From NCBI GenBank assembly GCA_017979445.1, contig CM030705.1:11632679-11696678 (forward strand): DNA of 64,000 nucleotides, in the 5' to 3' direction. Positions 11,772-26,800 of this stretch are shown here, piece after piece. The first letter of the stretch is position 1. Each line of letters starts with the position of its first letter. The notes under the pieces were generated by a model. That model worked only from the letters and a program-made list of their open reading frames with translations. It ran no database searches and was not told where the DNA came from. This DNA comes from Akebia trifoliata. Taxonomy: Eukaryota; Streptophyta; Magnoliopsida; Ranunculales; Lardizabalaceae. Both the position numbers and the translations under genes were made by a program.

Positions 11772-14700
11772 GATACACCTCCAACTTTGGTGATTATTTG
11801 TTTATAAGGCCTGCTCCTTCAACATGTTGCCCCTCCTCAGTCCTCACCATCAATCATTTACCCCTTCCCCCTGCCCCCACCCCCCATACCTTACCCTCAG
11901 TACTCTTGCCTCCTTCTCTAAACTTTTGGATGATTTAACTACGCCTCAAAGTTTTGTGAATATTTAAGATGCTTTTATGTTTTCAGATTTATGGTATCCC
12001 CCATTGACCTTCTTGACCCTAACTCCCTTAATTTTTTAAATCATTTAGACACTCGTTAACATTTTGGTGAATACTATAGATTTATAGATTTTTAAACGAT
12101 GATGTCCGATTGAACTATGCTATTCCTTCAATTTTTAGGGCTATTAAGCACCCCTCTACATTTTAGTGAACACTTGGGATACAACAAAATTGATGGCATA
12201 TCTTTTTGACCTTGTTCTTCTTTTTAAGACTAGTATAAAAAATATCATAAATACCACATTTTTGACATCCTATAAAAATTCCTTAATTTTTCTATCTTTA
12301 ATCAATCATCTTCAACCTCTATAGTAATATCATTTATTTAACCTCATCAATCATCTTCAACCTCTATAATAATATCATTTATTTAACCTCATCTTCATTC
12401 TATCGTTTTAAAACTCATTTTCCATTAAACTTAATATCTTATATACTCTACTTCAAAAGAGAAAAAGACTGTGTTCTTTAGGTTTAAAGGCTAAAGTAGG
12501 TTGATCTTAAAGTTGAAGGGTAAATTTTTTTACCTTAGGTGTGGAAGATGATTAATTTTGAGAAGATAAAGCAAAAGACTTTTGGTTTCAAGTTGAAGAT
12601 GAGGGCAATGAAACAATTTTGTATTAATTTACTAGAGAAGACCATGGTCAATGGAACATATAGAAGTTTTGGTCAATATACAAATTTTCAAAAATCTACA
12701 TTTTTTTTATTGATAAAAGGAAAGAGCAATACAACAAAGAAGTGGAAGGTCGAGGTGACCGATCTAGAAAAGAAGAACAACTAAGGAAAAAAAGACAAAT
12801 GCACAATCATGACTATGGTTTCAGAACTCGGTTTGACGTCTGGTTTGTGGATGAGACCAAGTTGTCTTGATCGAGTCGACTTGTTTTGAATGAGGCAAAT
12901 CTTTTAACTCCGTTTCAATGGTTGATTTACATATATTTTAATTAAAATAGAAATTATTATTTTTTAATAAAATAAGGCAGATTAGAAGACATTTAGTGAT
13001 AAAGTCATTTTTATTTATATAATAAGTATTTAAATTCTTTAATAATAAATAATTTTAATCAAAATTTACAAAATCCCGGTTGATTTGGACAAGTGTTACT
13101 AATTCGGCCAAGATTTTCAAAATATCATCAGAGACATCTCATTTATCTCGTGAGATGATGTAAGTGTTGAGACACATTGTATTTCTGTATTGTTGGTGAC
13201 GATATTTAAAACATGATCATGACCAAGCAACAACTTCATTTCAAGTGACAAGTTGGATGTTTTTATTTTATTTTATTATATAATAAACTAGTCTTTTATA
13301 TTTTTAAAAGAATTAAAAAAAGCCCCCAAGCATTTGCCATAAATTTACCTTAAAAAGTTAAAAGAATACATGGAAATCAATTTTTTTTTCTAACCAATAT
13401 GAAATTGACCATAATATTCATTTCCACATGTCATTATGTTAGGATTTCACGTATGAGCGGTCTATATTGGTGAGTTACATAATCCACATGCACGCAATGG
13501 TGCATTATGGGAGCGGATCATCTGTAGTGAGTTTTCCATGTAGTACCCTATAGTTGGATTAGACGATTGAAGGATAGCTACATCATATAACCACAAAATC
13601 TGTTTCATTAAAAAATTAGAGGTCATGGACCATCCATCTTCAAAGCCTTCATCTTACTGGAAGAATTCTAATATTTTAAAAAATAAAATAAAAATTAAAT
13701 CTGATCTATACCATGATCCATACAAGGTTGAGTTTTTTTTTTTTTTTATATATTTTGTTTTCAAGATTTAAATCTCTACTAATTAAAAAAGACACTATAG
13801 GAAAGACGCATCACAAAGGATCCGTTCCGTGTATTACACACCGCTTCTTAGCCTGATTCTCGGGATTCATTCGAATATTCTTTTTAGTCCATTTTGTCTT
13901 TGAAAGATATAGACACAAATGCATATACAGATATAGACTTGGGTGGGTCTATTTGTACACACAGAAATGGCTCATTTTCACCCACTTGCTTGCTACACCC
14001 ACCTTTACTTTAAAATATCTCCTTGTACACACCTAATAATCAATTTTAATCTCCATTTTTTTTATTGTCCATATTAAAAGGTCCAGAAGAATTTCTTTTT
14101 CTTTCTCTCTTTCTCATTTCTTCTTTGTATTTTGAAAGATTTCAATAAGGATTTTAAGTTTTGATCTCACTCATTTTTCTTACCCTAACACTTTCAATCA
14201 AATTGAAGTCGTTTACATGAAAAGTTTTGATTGATAGGTACCTATTGAATTGGTTTTGTAATGTTCAATATAAAATTTTATTCGGTAGATATTTATTGAA
14301 TTTTTTAATAATGTTCGAGAGGCACCTATTGAATTTACTAAAATAAACTTGGTCTGAATCAATCAAATAAAATTATCTAAAAAACTTCGAGTTTTTTGAT
14401 TTATACTCGTCAATTTAAGATTTTAATAGTGATTTTTCATTTTCTTTCATGATTAAATGTAAAATTCGAATAAATAAGATAACTTTAAAAAAAAATCTTA
14501 AAATCTAATCTCCGTTGATTTAACTTTTCATAAAACTTAGAAGGAAATAAATGTGAAAAAGAAGAAGAGGAAGAGGAAGGAAGGAAGAAGAAAAAAAAAA
14601 TTGGGGTTTGAATTTTTGTTTGATGGGTGATGGTGAGTGCGATCACCCAAAACGAAAGGGTGAAATGGTAATTTTCCTTCTTTTAACAAACGTCACTTTA

Positions 14701-14821
14701 GTGGGTGCATTGAGCCCTTTCGGTGTGTGCAAATGGACCCACCTCATAGATTTAGATACTAGGGGACGACGAAGACGAAGGCGATTTTGGTGGGGAAAAA
14801 AATCAGAGATCTTCAGCTGCC
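11772..14821. other. Intergenic sequence upstream of the Lin1/CD2BP2-like gene
   Basis: No gene is seen here. A 45-bp unit (ATCAATCATCTTCAACCTCT...) is repeated in tandem at 12301-12345 and 12346-12390 with one change. The stretch 11936-12200 has phrases (GTGAATATTTAAGATGC, TATGGTATCCCCCATTGACC) that recur at about 38430-38520 and 53640-53720, so it is part of a dispersed repeat. The last 250 bases before the Lin1-like start (purine-rich AGAAGAAGAGGAAGAGG near 14560, then a more GC-rich stretch) are the likely promoter and leader; no TATA box is certain. Confidence 0.4.
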
Positions 14822-17800
14822 ATGGAAGAAAAGCTCTCGCGCTCTCACCTGAAACGCCCACTTATAGAGGATGAAGACTCCAGCAAACCTCCCATGTATC
14901 TATTCTCTTTTACTCTCTTAAACCCTAGCTTAATTCACTCGCATTTCAATTTCTAGGGTTTCTCGCAAAAAAGATTCCTAATTCGTGTTTGGGTTTTATT
15001 GTTAGTGTTTAGTTTAGTTAATCTCGATGGACTCGTGTGCACCTGAGTTCAAAATTGACTGTCATTTGGATTAAATTTCGTCCGCAAAACCAATTTCCGC
15101 AATTTGTATGCTTGAAGTTTGAATCTTGATTGTTTTTTTTTGGGGGGGAATTTTCAGGCAAAAGAGACCGAGATTTCCAAAAGGTAAGAAGGTAAAACCG
15201 GGAGATGAAGTAGTGGGTGTTAGCCGACCGAATGAAGGTCCGACCGAGTTGGCGAACCCTCACGTTGCAGCCAAGGAACGTGCAAAGCGGCGGAGTCAGA
15301 TGACGGCTGAGCTCTTCAGTGAAGAAAGCAGAGGTATTCTGCACAACATTTCTGCTGCTGAAGTCAAATATGAGGTTTGCTTGTTTCCCCTCTTTTAAAG
15401 TTCTGTTTTGGTTTGGGTTTTAGTCCTAATTATATGAATTTGCATTTAGAATGCTAAAAATCACTATCAAGGAGCTGAAAAATGACTGAGAACTTCTAAA
15501 AGAGTGTTTCTTTGTCCAATTCGCACTGATTAATATTTATAAGTAATAATGGATAAATGGGTGAAAGTAATCATCATGAGTATCAATGGCTGCCAAGGCA
15601 GATTCAATGTAGTGGTGGAACATTCTATCTTTTTCAGGCTTAAGGTAAAGGGTTTGAGAGATAAAGGTTTTGTTTCCCAACTCCATGGATACGAAGTGTA
15701 AATTTTTTCAAGAGGAGAAGTTTGACTTCCGAGAGCTGATCCTTGCTTGGACTGATCTTTGACCCTAGCTCCAGTTGAAAGGATACGTAGGTTTTTCTTC
15801 CTTCTTCTAAATGGGATCCTCCTCACTGGAAAGTTCCCCTGTTGGGCTTGAGCAACCAGCTTGAGATCATCAATTTTAGCTTCGAGTTCAGGCCCTACAA
15901 TCTGTCACCAGAATAGGAAGATAATAAAGGGATACCCCCAGTGAGATCCTCCAATTGCTTGGGGGTCGCACTCTGCCCCCCTTTGTGGACGAATTATTCC
16001 CCCGTTCAATCATTTTTCTCCCACACACCTTTGCCCTCTTTCACCGAATAGGAAAAAATCATCGTCCCTTAAAAATAGCTTTAAATGTATAAGAAAAGTA
16101 ATTATTCTTATACAGAACTTGGGATATTAGCAGATTATATGTTGGGATATTTTATGAAGTACATCGTGCACATATAATCGCCTATTACAATGTGTTTTCC
16201 GAAATACAACCCATTTGGATGGTGACATGAATCTCCTGTAATGGCCCATCTTCAATCCTTTGTGTTCTCCTGAGTCCTGCCTTAGTCCATACCATTCCGT
16301 CCCTTGTCATGCTCTTCTAGAGCCTTCCACATGCATAAAATGTCCCATTGGTTTATGTCCAATCATCTCGATCAATTCATAGTCATTGTAATGATAATTA
16401 ATTAATTTGATGCAAGTGTGGAAAGAATACATGGAAAAAAATCCAAAACTATTTATGTAAGAAGTGGGTTTCGAGCAAAGTTGCAATCACTAATGTATCA
16501 GTTGTAAGAATTGAAATATCCTGGCTAATAAACAAGCAAAAATCTAGGAGTTTAGGTAAAGATGGGTTTTGAAGTTTGAGGTACTACCATTTGCGAACTT
16601 CAACTTACCAAGGAACCACCCCCCAAGCAAATCTAGGAGTTGCTGGTACCTTCTATTCTTTGGGACCATTTACATTGGTTGTAGTTCTCCCCTTGAGTGG
16701 CCCTTTTTTTTACTTGCTTTTTGCAAAAGAAAGGGTATTACCAAATATCAATATTATAATGGTAATATTGTTAAAACGTGTTGTAATGAGGAATAAAACA
16801 CATGGGAGGGAATATAGAATGGAAAAATCATAGTAGTGCTGTTCCAAGAAACTAATTTAATGACGTTTGACTGTTTAGCTAAACCAAGCACTTCTCTTCT
16901 TGCATCACTTTCTTGGAAGGAAGTCTTCAACTTTATTGATTGCCCTTTATATAGGTGGAAATTTAGTCACTATTTTTAAGTTGTGCAGCTTTAGTTTTTA
17001 AATGGAAGCAGAAATATGGAGGCTTTTGATTCAATTGATTTTACAGTGCGTAGTGATGTATGCCTCCCTCAGGGGCACTGAATTCTTTCCCACCCCACCT
17101 TATAAAGAAAGAAAAGGAACAAAGAAATCCCTTGACTTTCACTAGCTTTTGTATTTAGGGTTGATGGTTCATGGTCACCTCTTACCTAAATCTGGTGCCC
17201 CTTTTGCATATTGCTTCCATTGCGTTTTCCTTGAAATTTTACCATCCAAGGCTTTCCTTTGCCCCTTATGAAATTTATGGACAATTTGTCTAATTTTGTG
17301 CCCATATGCTCCAGAGTTTGTTTCCTGGGGTCTGCCGCTCTCAGTTGGAGGTTTGTAGTTTGCCCTCTCTTGGCACCCTATTTAGGACATGAATTGCTAT
17401 CTCACCAATTAGCAATGGAGAATGGTTGTTGAATTTGCATCCTCTATTCTTCTGTTGTTCTTTTTCTAATATCTATCATTATGTTATCATTTCTTTTAGG
17501 GAAAATTATTAAAAAAAGATTACTTTTTTAATCAATTATCAAAAAAGGAATGAATTTTTAAAAATTACAAAAAACAATTTAACTCGCTGGACTGTCCAGC
17601 GTTTTTTGAATCACTGGATTGTCCAGAGTTTTGTCCTTTCCTAAGTTTGGCTTAACATGTAACAAACTATGTGCATTGTAGAAATACACTTTCCTTACTA
17701 ACTCAGTAAGATTTGTCTTTGAACTCAAATGGATTATCAAATTGGCGATCCAATACAGAATTCCTCTAGATTTCATGGAAAAACTCAGTTCCAAAAAACA

Positions 17801-20800
17801 AATTCAAAAAAATAATATATTTTGGGCTTAATCCAAGGTTTTGAAATCGACGGTCATTGAACTTCAAATTTAACATTAAAATTTAATTGTAAAAAATAAT
17901 CTTTTCTATGTTCATAGAATTTTGTCCTTTACATCCATGAGGCAGCGGATCATGTCTTTGGATGCCACAAATTGTAAGATTTAAAATCTTACTAAGTTAG
18001 TAAGACTAGCCTTACTCTTTTTAGTGCTCAAATGTTAAAGATGCCTAAAACGCTGGACAGTCCAGCGATTTGGAAAAAAACGTTGGATAGTCCAGTGCTT
18101 TGAAAAGAAAGCTGAATTGTTCAGTGTGTTAAATCGTTTTCGGTAATTTTTAAAAATTAATTTTTTTAAAATAAATAATTAAAAAATCAACTCTTTTTTA
18201 GCAATTTTCCCTTTTATCTGCCACTTCTAAAACCTTTTGTTTCCTTCTTCCCAAGCCGGTATCTGGAATTTTGTATTGCATTGCTTCTTCAGAGAAGTCT
18301 TCTCAGAGGATTTACGTTTGCCTCTCTACTTTGGTGCTTATGTAATTACATTTTTTTAGTTAACTTCGAATCTTTTTTTTTTTTTCTTTTTTCACTGGAT
18401 TGGCAGCATTTTACAGTCAAAGATAATTATCAGTTTCAGCAGTAATTGGGAAAGGGATAGGCGATAATGAGGGATTGCTTTTGGCAGGATAATGGCAATT
18501 TTGTTGAAGATGGGATTCAAATGGAACCATTTAATCTGAATCAAGAGAGGGAAGAAGGCTATTTTGATGCAGATGGAAATTTTGTTGAATACGTCCATGA
18601 GAATGAAACTGAGGTACTTTCATTTAATTTATCAGTAAACTGAGGTACGTCCACAGGACAACACCTGTTTCTTATTTACTTATATATTGATGTAGGATGC
18701 ATGGTTGGATAGCGTGGATGTTGATACAAATTTTGCTAAAAAAAGCTCTGATATAGCAAAAAATGAAGAGGATATCGATGACCTTTCTTCTGAAGACATT
18801 GGGAAGCTTAAACGGCGTATCACTAACCTGCTTGAGCCAGGAGAAACGGTAAATATTCAGTATGTTTCCCTATTCTGTTAAGAGTTTTTCTAGAAATATT
18901 CAGTATATTTATTTGCTAAAATCTTTTGTGATTATTTTATTTTGGTGTTTTTTATCAGAAGTGAACTTTTAAGGAAAAATCATGTTTTCTCCATTTCTGG
19001 TTATTCCCAATTCTCTGGAAGTCAAATTAATTGTTTGTGGAATTCAAATTATTCACAGATTGAAATGCAGCATCATGTCTTGTAGCTTAATCAAACTTTT
19101 TATATCTATACTAAAGCTCTAAAAGGTTTGTCAATGTCAAATCCATCAATACAGGTTGATCACTTGAGGAAAAATTGAAAATGGCATTTCTCTAGGGTTT
19201 TTTTTTTTTTGAAATTCTTTTTTTGGGCAAGTAAAATTCAATTAGAAAAAGAAAAAGTTGGAAAAACTCACTGAACACAGGGACAAGAAAAGTAAGAAGA
19301 GAAAGAAATGATAAAAAATAATTAGTTAGGACTTAGGAAGCTCACTAACCATACAAAAAGAATATACAAGCCCAACAAGACTAACAATGCCCTGTAATAT
19401 TGTTGCACTTAAAGACAAATTTCTCATACCCGTGATCCCTAACTTTTTGCAGTTGGAAGACCAATGAAAAATTATTGCTTCAATTTATAGTGTGTTTGGA
19501 GCCAAAGTGACCCACCCAACCTTGTTCTGAAAAGTATGATTGCTCTCTTGCAAATCACCCGGCATTTAATAGAAGGGAGTACATCCTGGAGTAAGAGACC
19601 TTAGGAGCTGAAGTCATTGGAATATCATCATTGGAAGAGTTCGAATGCATTCTTAGGAGAAGGGCTGAAAGAAGGCTCACCACACTTAATTAGTGGAACT
19701 GAAATGAAGCAGCACGTGATCCATTGATTTCCTGTTGAACTGATTAAGGAGACTCATGCTTGGATGGTCTTCCTTGTGCTTATCAAATGGTCGGCCATAA
19801 AGGATTTGTTATTGATAGTTGTCCAAGTGAAGGCCACCCTGGATGGAATTGGGGAAACGCTACGCAGAGTAGTGAGGAAAAGAAGAATGACTGAGTTGAT
19901 TATTCCTGTGGAGCACACTGAAAATTTGACAGTTGGATTTCACCTCCATATCTTTTTATTTTGAGGATAACAAATTTTGTTGAAGAAAATGGCAAATAAC
20001 ACAAAGTAGATGGAACAACATCTCACAAAACAATTACATATTAGAATCTTGCCGCTCCAATTAAAAACTAACTCTTCAAAGCAGAGGCCTTTTATTTCTC
20101 AATTGATTGAAGACCGATGACTTGAAGTGTGACTTTTACTTTCATAAATACCACTTTGTCGTTACCAATTCTACAGTTTTGCTCCTTCCATAAGAACTAA
20201 TAGATTGCGAATCTGACCTTGAGTGTTAAAAGCATTAGCGCACCAATCCTTGATGCAGGATGATGAGGGGAGATAAGAAAATGAAATTTGATTTAAGCAA
20301 AATAGGTGGTTTAGGGAAATCTCGATTGAGAAATTGATAGAGAAAACAAATATTGTCTTGGACTCACTTCAAAATGGCCTCACACCACACCATTAATGGG
20401 AATATTAAAGGTTCAATCTCAATTTTATTCATAATTGAAGAAAATTACAACAAAAAGCAAGTATTTATAATGTTCTCTAAATCCTAAATCCAATCTCCAC
20501 CATCCAACTAAAATAAAGAGATCCAATGGTTGTAAATAAACTTAAAACAACTTAAATAAAACAAAAGCAGAATATCATTTAATTCCGTAATTTTATTTGC
20601 CTTGAATTTTCAACCTATGAAAACTCATTAAAAAATTAATATAAAATTACCAAATTGCTTCTAAACAATTATACTAATATCATAGGCTAATAAAATATCA
20701 AAATAAGCTCAAAAAACATAAAATTAAAGTCCTAAAATAGAAACTAAATAAAAATTAAAATCTATTCTTTAATATTTGATGTCCCCATCAATTCTCCTCG

Positions 20801-23800
20801 ATTGGGAAGATTTTGCTAATGGCAAAATAATGTTGTAGTAATTCTCATCATCAGTTGCGTTCCGCATTAAGTCTCATCTAAAATCATAAAGATCTCTTAG
20901 CTTATTTCATCTTTCCCAGAGGAAGGGTGGAGAGCATCCCACTCTGCTTTAGACAAAGGATCGCGAATGTAGTGGTTCTCAGCTTCTTTGTTGGCCTTGC
21001 ATAACATGCACATATGTTCAGAATTTTCCAACCTTTGCCTCTAAGGTCACCCATTGTTAGGATTTTATCAAGAATTCTGTCCACTCAAGGAAAGCTATTT
21101 TGGATGGATTGATCGACTCCAAGTGTGGTTAACAGAGGAGGAGAAAAAGGAAGGGGGGGGGGGGTTGGCGTTGGACTACCGTCCATGGGAGGTAAAAGGC
21201 AGACATTGAAGTGATTGCTAGGGGCCCATATTCTAACATCTGCCACACCTTTTAAGTCAATGCCTTTATTTAAATCATGCATAATGGTTGCCACTATATC
21301 AATTTCCCAGTCATTGTCATTCCATAGGTTCCATGGCACATTATGCCTTTCGTGAGTTATCACCAAACCAAGTATCCTGTGGGAATCCCACCTCATTGCG
21401 GAAGTTAAATTTATTTTCTTTGTTCACAATTGCCAACTTTACTTCATTCAAACGTTGGTCAATATTTGCACAAAATGAGGCTATTTATTGATAGAGAAAA
21501 AACAAAATGTTACTCAGGAGAGACAGAATTTCAAATACATATGATATGTCAAAGTATATATTACCTCACAACACCAGCAAAACCAAGGTTAATGAAATCA
21601 ATTATGAATTAAGGAACTCACACTATCAACAAATCCCTCCATTTTCATGTCCTTGAAATTTTTATCTATCTATGCTTATTCAATAATATAATCTCCAATA
21701 GACTTATTTAAGTCTGGATTGTCTCGGTACTTATCTTTCAAGATCCAATAATTGTGTCCTTTGCCAATAGCCCGTCACCAACTCAAGGCAAAACACAAGA
21801 ATGTTTATAAATCAGTGACCACACTAGGAACTAGCATGACAACAGACCAAACATGTCTACCATGTCTCTTGAACACCAACCCAAATAACGAGAAGAAAGA
21901 ACACCTTGAACATTTATGTCAAATTAGATTTTATGGAATTCAAATATGCACAAATTGAGAATTGGTCCAAATTTTTTTCTGTTAGCAGGAGTTGTCTTGA
22001 TTACATGTTGGGAAGGATGGACTTTGTGAGGAAATTGCATGGGTGGATTAAAACTTGCATCTAGACAAACTGATATTGTTTTTTCTTGCAGGTCTTACAA
22101 GCTTTGAGAAGGTTGAAGGGGAATTCAAATGACAAGAAGGAGAAGATGTCAGAAGAAACAAAGCTTATGTTTGACCAGCTCACAGAAGACTCTATGAAAC
22201 TGATGGAGAATGGTGATTACAGTTAAGTGTGTTTACTGACAGAACCATAAAGCTAAAAGCATTGTATTTTAGCTCTTCTTTTGAGGAAGCTGTATACTAT
22301 TCATTAACAGTCCATGTTCTATTTGAGTAGATATTCAAACCATGATTTTTGGTTTTATAACGTTGTTTCTTTTGTCCAATTTTCCCTTTGTAGATGTCTA
22401 CCATGATAAACGGGAGGTGTTCGAGAGTGAGGCGGGTCAGTATAATGTTTGGTTCCTTTTTATTTTTTTATTTTTATAAGTATGTTTGATTTTAAATTCG
22501 CTTCTTTGCCTTACTGACAGGGCAATCTTCTGGGACCTTGAAAGTTTTAAGTTCTTTTTAATTATCAAAATAAACATGTATGAGCTGATACACATTTCTC
22601 AGCCCCATAAACATTTATCATTTACATAAATTGTAGATAGCCCTTATAAATTTATAGAAACTGTACTCCTAAACCAACAAGGAAAACCTAATTCATCAAT
22701 CTTCTTCATAGCTTGCTCATGGTCTTCAACAGATGTATTTGGGAAAGGGCTAATATAACAGTAGATGTTACCCATAAAAGTGTAACATTTGATGTTCCAT
22801 TGAAACCTCATTTGTGTTGCAAAGCATACATTTGGTTGGAGTTACGCATTCCTCTTATTTCTTAAGTGGTCTACCTTTAAAACTTTGTTGAGTATGGCAG
22901 TCCACTTGAAAAAAGAAACATTTGTGGGAATGAGCTGTTTCCACATGACTTTAGTTGGAAAATTAGTGGGTATCTCATTGCCATTTGTCCCTTCTCGCCA
23001 AAGAAAATTCCCAATGAAATGCTCAAACTGAGAGACAACCAAATGATGTCCATTTCAACATGTTCTGATTTTCCTCTCCTAATGCAATATCTTCTTTAGA
23101 CAATCTGTCCAACAAAGCAGCTATAATTTTGATTTCCCGATAATTTGCATCCTTCTTGAGAAATAAATTCCAATAGATCTCATCCCCGTAACTATTGAGA
23201 GGCTTCCCCCCCTCCTCCCTCCACGGTAATATATCCATTAAAACTTTTGTTCACAAGTGCATTTTTCTTACCAGTGAAATCATGAATGGAAATTAAAGCG
23301 TCATTTCATGTGGCAGTCTTTGTTCGAACCATACAAAATCCCAAACTTAGTATTGTTGTCTTTGGCATAATAGTAGACCCATTTTGGAAAAAGAATAGGT
23401 AGAATTACAAAAAAATCATAAGTAGACCCATGTATCCGCTTATAGAGTCCTGGCTAGAGTGTCAATGAAGCCTCAAGCCTTGAATGGATGAGGTGTAAGG
23501 CTCTTAAAATCAATCTAGAGTTGTGCCTCAAGGACAAGGCCCAAATTCTCATCTCAAGGTGTAAGCCGTGTGCATTTTGTGGCTGGATTTTTAAAACATT
23601 TTCCATAATAGGATTTGTGATTCCTTTTAGTTCTATGCTCCATTGATATTCATTTCAGATTTTCTAAAAATACCCCTTCAGCCATTCTTTAATTTCCTTG
23701 TCCCTTATCAAGGTTCATTGGTTTTTTCTCTTATTGCATTTAGTATTTTTATTCTCCCTAGTTTTTATTCTTTCATCTTTTGGTGATTCGTATGTATCTT

Positions 23801-26800
23801 TCTCATCCTCTCTTGTACCAAAGTCTTTAATTATCTAGTTGCTTACCAAGATGCTTTGGTTTTTGTTCTAAAGGCATTTAATTTGATCTCTTACTAGTTT
23901 TTTCCTCTCATCCTTGTAATGTTGTAGATATCTTGCTCATACTCTCTTGTACGTAACTTAGTGTATAAATCATCACAAGTCCTATATCATGCCTCTTTAC
24001 TTCATTTGCTTTCTTTTAAACACTTCCATATTTTCACGGGAAAACGATTTCACATGGAAAATGCTATTTTTAGGTGTGGTATTCATTTTCCCCTCCAAAA
24101 TGATTTTCCACCCTGCACAAGAAAAGTTTTCCCACCCCCACCAGACCGACCTGGAAAATGATTTCCCACCTCCTAATATCATTTTGTCTTGATTACCACC
24201 AAATCCCAACTCCAATCCCCCCGAATCAATTCTATCAAATGCCATGACTTCCATCAGAATATGCGCTTCAAAAGGCAGACTTCGTATTCAACAAAGCTAT
24301 ATAAATATTACATACTGAACATTAAAAGAACATGAGATCTTACTCTAACAATGATGTAGGTGTGTCATGGTGCTGCATCTTTTTCTTTGGATTGGTTGCC
24401 TCAGATGCATGGATGATACATGTTGTCTGTGACAGTTTTTCTTGAAATGGTGTTTCTGTTGTTGACCACTGTATTTTCATTAGGTAGGTCACCTTGGTCA
24501 TTGTCTTCCGGTTGGTCCTTTTAAAAATTACTGTTTTGAAAGTGGAACCAAAGGGTGACTGCCAAATGGGCCATTTAGTGGTTTGAAAATGGAATGAAAG
24601 GGTGACTACTAAATTGGGCTACTGTAGGTTGTCTATGTGGTTGCAGTGTGCTATTTGGTTTGTTTTATGCATGCCCTGGTTGGAAGACATCATTTGATAT
24701 CACTGAACTATTTAGGGCTCTTCTTTTTTAATCGCCCGTGAACATCTTGTAATACTTCTCTGTGTGGTTTTGTTACATTTAGATAGAATTAAATGGAAAA
24801 ACATTACTTGTGCAGCGCACCCTATCTATCTATCTATCTATATATCTATCTATCTATATATATATATATATAGAAAGTGCAACGGCTAGGGTCCACAATT
24901 TTTAGGAGTATTGATGGATTATTTCGAATGCATTGATGAATCTATCCACAGGTACTCTTATATATATATTTTTAAAGTTGTCTAATGTGGATTTTGGTCA
25001 ATAATACTCACCCTTCTGTCATTAGAATAGTATAGATTTCGAATGCATTGATGGATCTATCAAAGGGTAATTCTGAAATTTAAAAAATTATTTAATATGG
25101 ATTTTGGTCAACAATACTCATCCTTCTATCATAATAGTATAGATGGATGGATTTATGTATTATGTATGCTGCATGTATATATGTGTAAATGTGGGTGGTG
25201 TGAGTGGGCTGCTTTTGTGTTTTTTGGGGGTTCCTGTTGGACATTCATTAGAAGGTTATTTAATATGCTGATCTATTCTTTGTTGCCTTTCAGAAGGATA
25301 CGAGATGTTAGCTCGTGCAAAGGAGGGTGAATTTAGAAGTGTGGGCAATGGTGTTTCTGATATCAATGCAGGGAAGGATGCCTTCTCCAATGAAGTATAC
25401 CCTGGAGTAGCCTCCTCATCACTCCCTGGCCCGGACAGGGGTCCTTCAGGCTCGAATATATCTACCGCCCAAGTCTCATCTAGTAATGCTGCTGATACAT
25501 TTGATATGTTTGCAGAAGATGATGAAAACCCTACTTTGAAACCATCCTTTGATAATAATGGTTTGGGTTCTGGTTCTAGTGCTGAACCTGACTCTCGACC
25601 TTCAACAGAAAGCTTAAACATAAATTCAGAAGGTAACTTCCCTTGCTAATGGGCCTAGATATTTTGCTGCAACTCAAGTTACCTTCGAAGTAACATTTGT
25701 GTGCTGAATAAATTCTTATTTATTGTACCTTGTGTTTACTGAATTTGCAGGTGTAGACTTGCAAACTGATTATGTATTCGATGAGTCATCTGGGTAAGCA
25801 CTCTCTTTGGTCAGCCTACACATGATTCTCTCTCTCTCTTACAGTTTGTGATATAATTGTTAGTGGTAATATATTCTCTCAAATAAGTAAAATAAGTGAT
25901 CCATTTTTTGTTTAAAGAATTAAGGATAGTTCACATTGTGTTTGGTCAGTTTTACTTATCCTTTATGCTTGGACCATGATACAATGGAAACAATGGTTGA
26001 TTCTTTCTTTTGTATGAACAACAAACCATGAGCCTCTTTATTGAGTGGTTGTGGATTCTACAATTCACACTCTGCTTACCTCTTTTAGGTGAATATAAGA
26101 TTTATTAAGAAAGGCACTGAAAAGAAAGGGAATCGAGGAGACCTACCATTAAGAAAGAGAGAGATGATGATGAAGAAAGAAAGTGCTGAGAAACACAACA
26201 GTTCCAACCCCACTATTCTCTCTCATTACAAATGCAATCTATCTAGACAACAAAGTCCTCAAAGAGGGACCCCTTTGAATTCCTTGAAGGCTTTGCACCA
26301 TAAGTACAATCTGTACAAAAACCCTAGAATTTTGATGATGGGTTCTTGGATCAAATCCTCCTTATCATTGTAAACCTAGCATTGATATAACAGTATTCAA
26401 AATTTTATCCAATGCAGCCTAGAAAACACCATCTCGACTCCGATCCCACTCCGGATGTCTTCAACTAAAGAACAGAGAAAAAGATGAGAAATTAGCAAGG
26501 CTAGTACTGGATTAAACTTCCCCATTATTAAATTTCTCTAGAATCCAGAGTCTCAAGAACTATAACCCATCGACTGAATTGTGAAATACTGCTCTGGAAG
26601 ATTCTTCTTGGAAGACATGGAATAAAGATTGAAAAACGCTTTTTCTCAGAAAGGTTCTGCAGCAACGATCCGTCCTAGAATCAAACTCTTCGTGCTTACT
26701 TAAGCAACCCAAAAGAGTGTATAGCTTGTGACTCAAGTGTTGTTTCAGCTTGGATTGTGGGATCCGCTGTATTGGAACTCACAAGATCAATTGCGAACAA

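Larger units (their letters stand above)
22436..25293 (+). other. Intron 6 of the Lin1-like gene
   Basis: This 2.9-kb intron holds a LINE fragment (22842-23238), a TCTA/TA microsatellite (24822-24872) and unrecognised AT-rich DNA. Two stretches near 24900-25000 and 25030-25130 share TTTCGAATGCATTGATG and ATGGATTTTGGTCAA, a diverged direct repeat of about 130 bp. Confidence 0.4.

Noticed and set aside
14608..14874. 88-codon frame overlapping the first exon of the Lin1-like gene
   Set aside because: It is out of frame with the Lin1 start at 14822 and covers the leader; no domain is visible.
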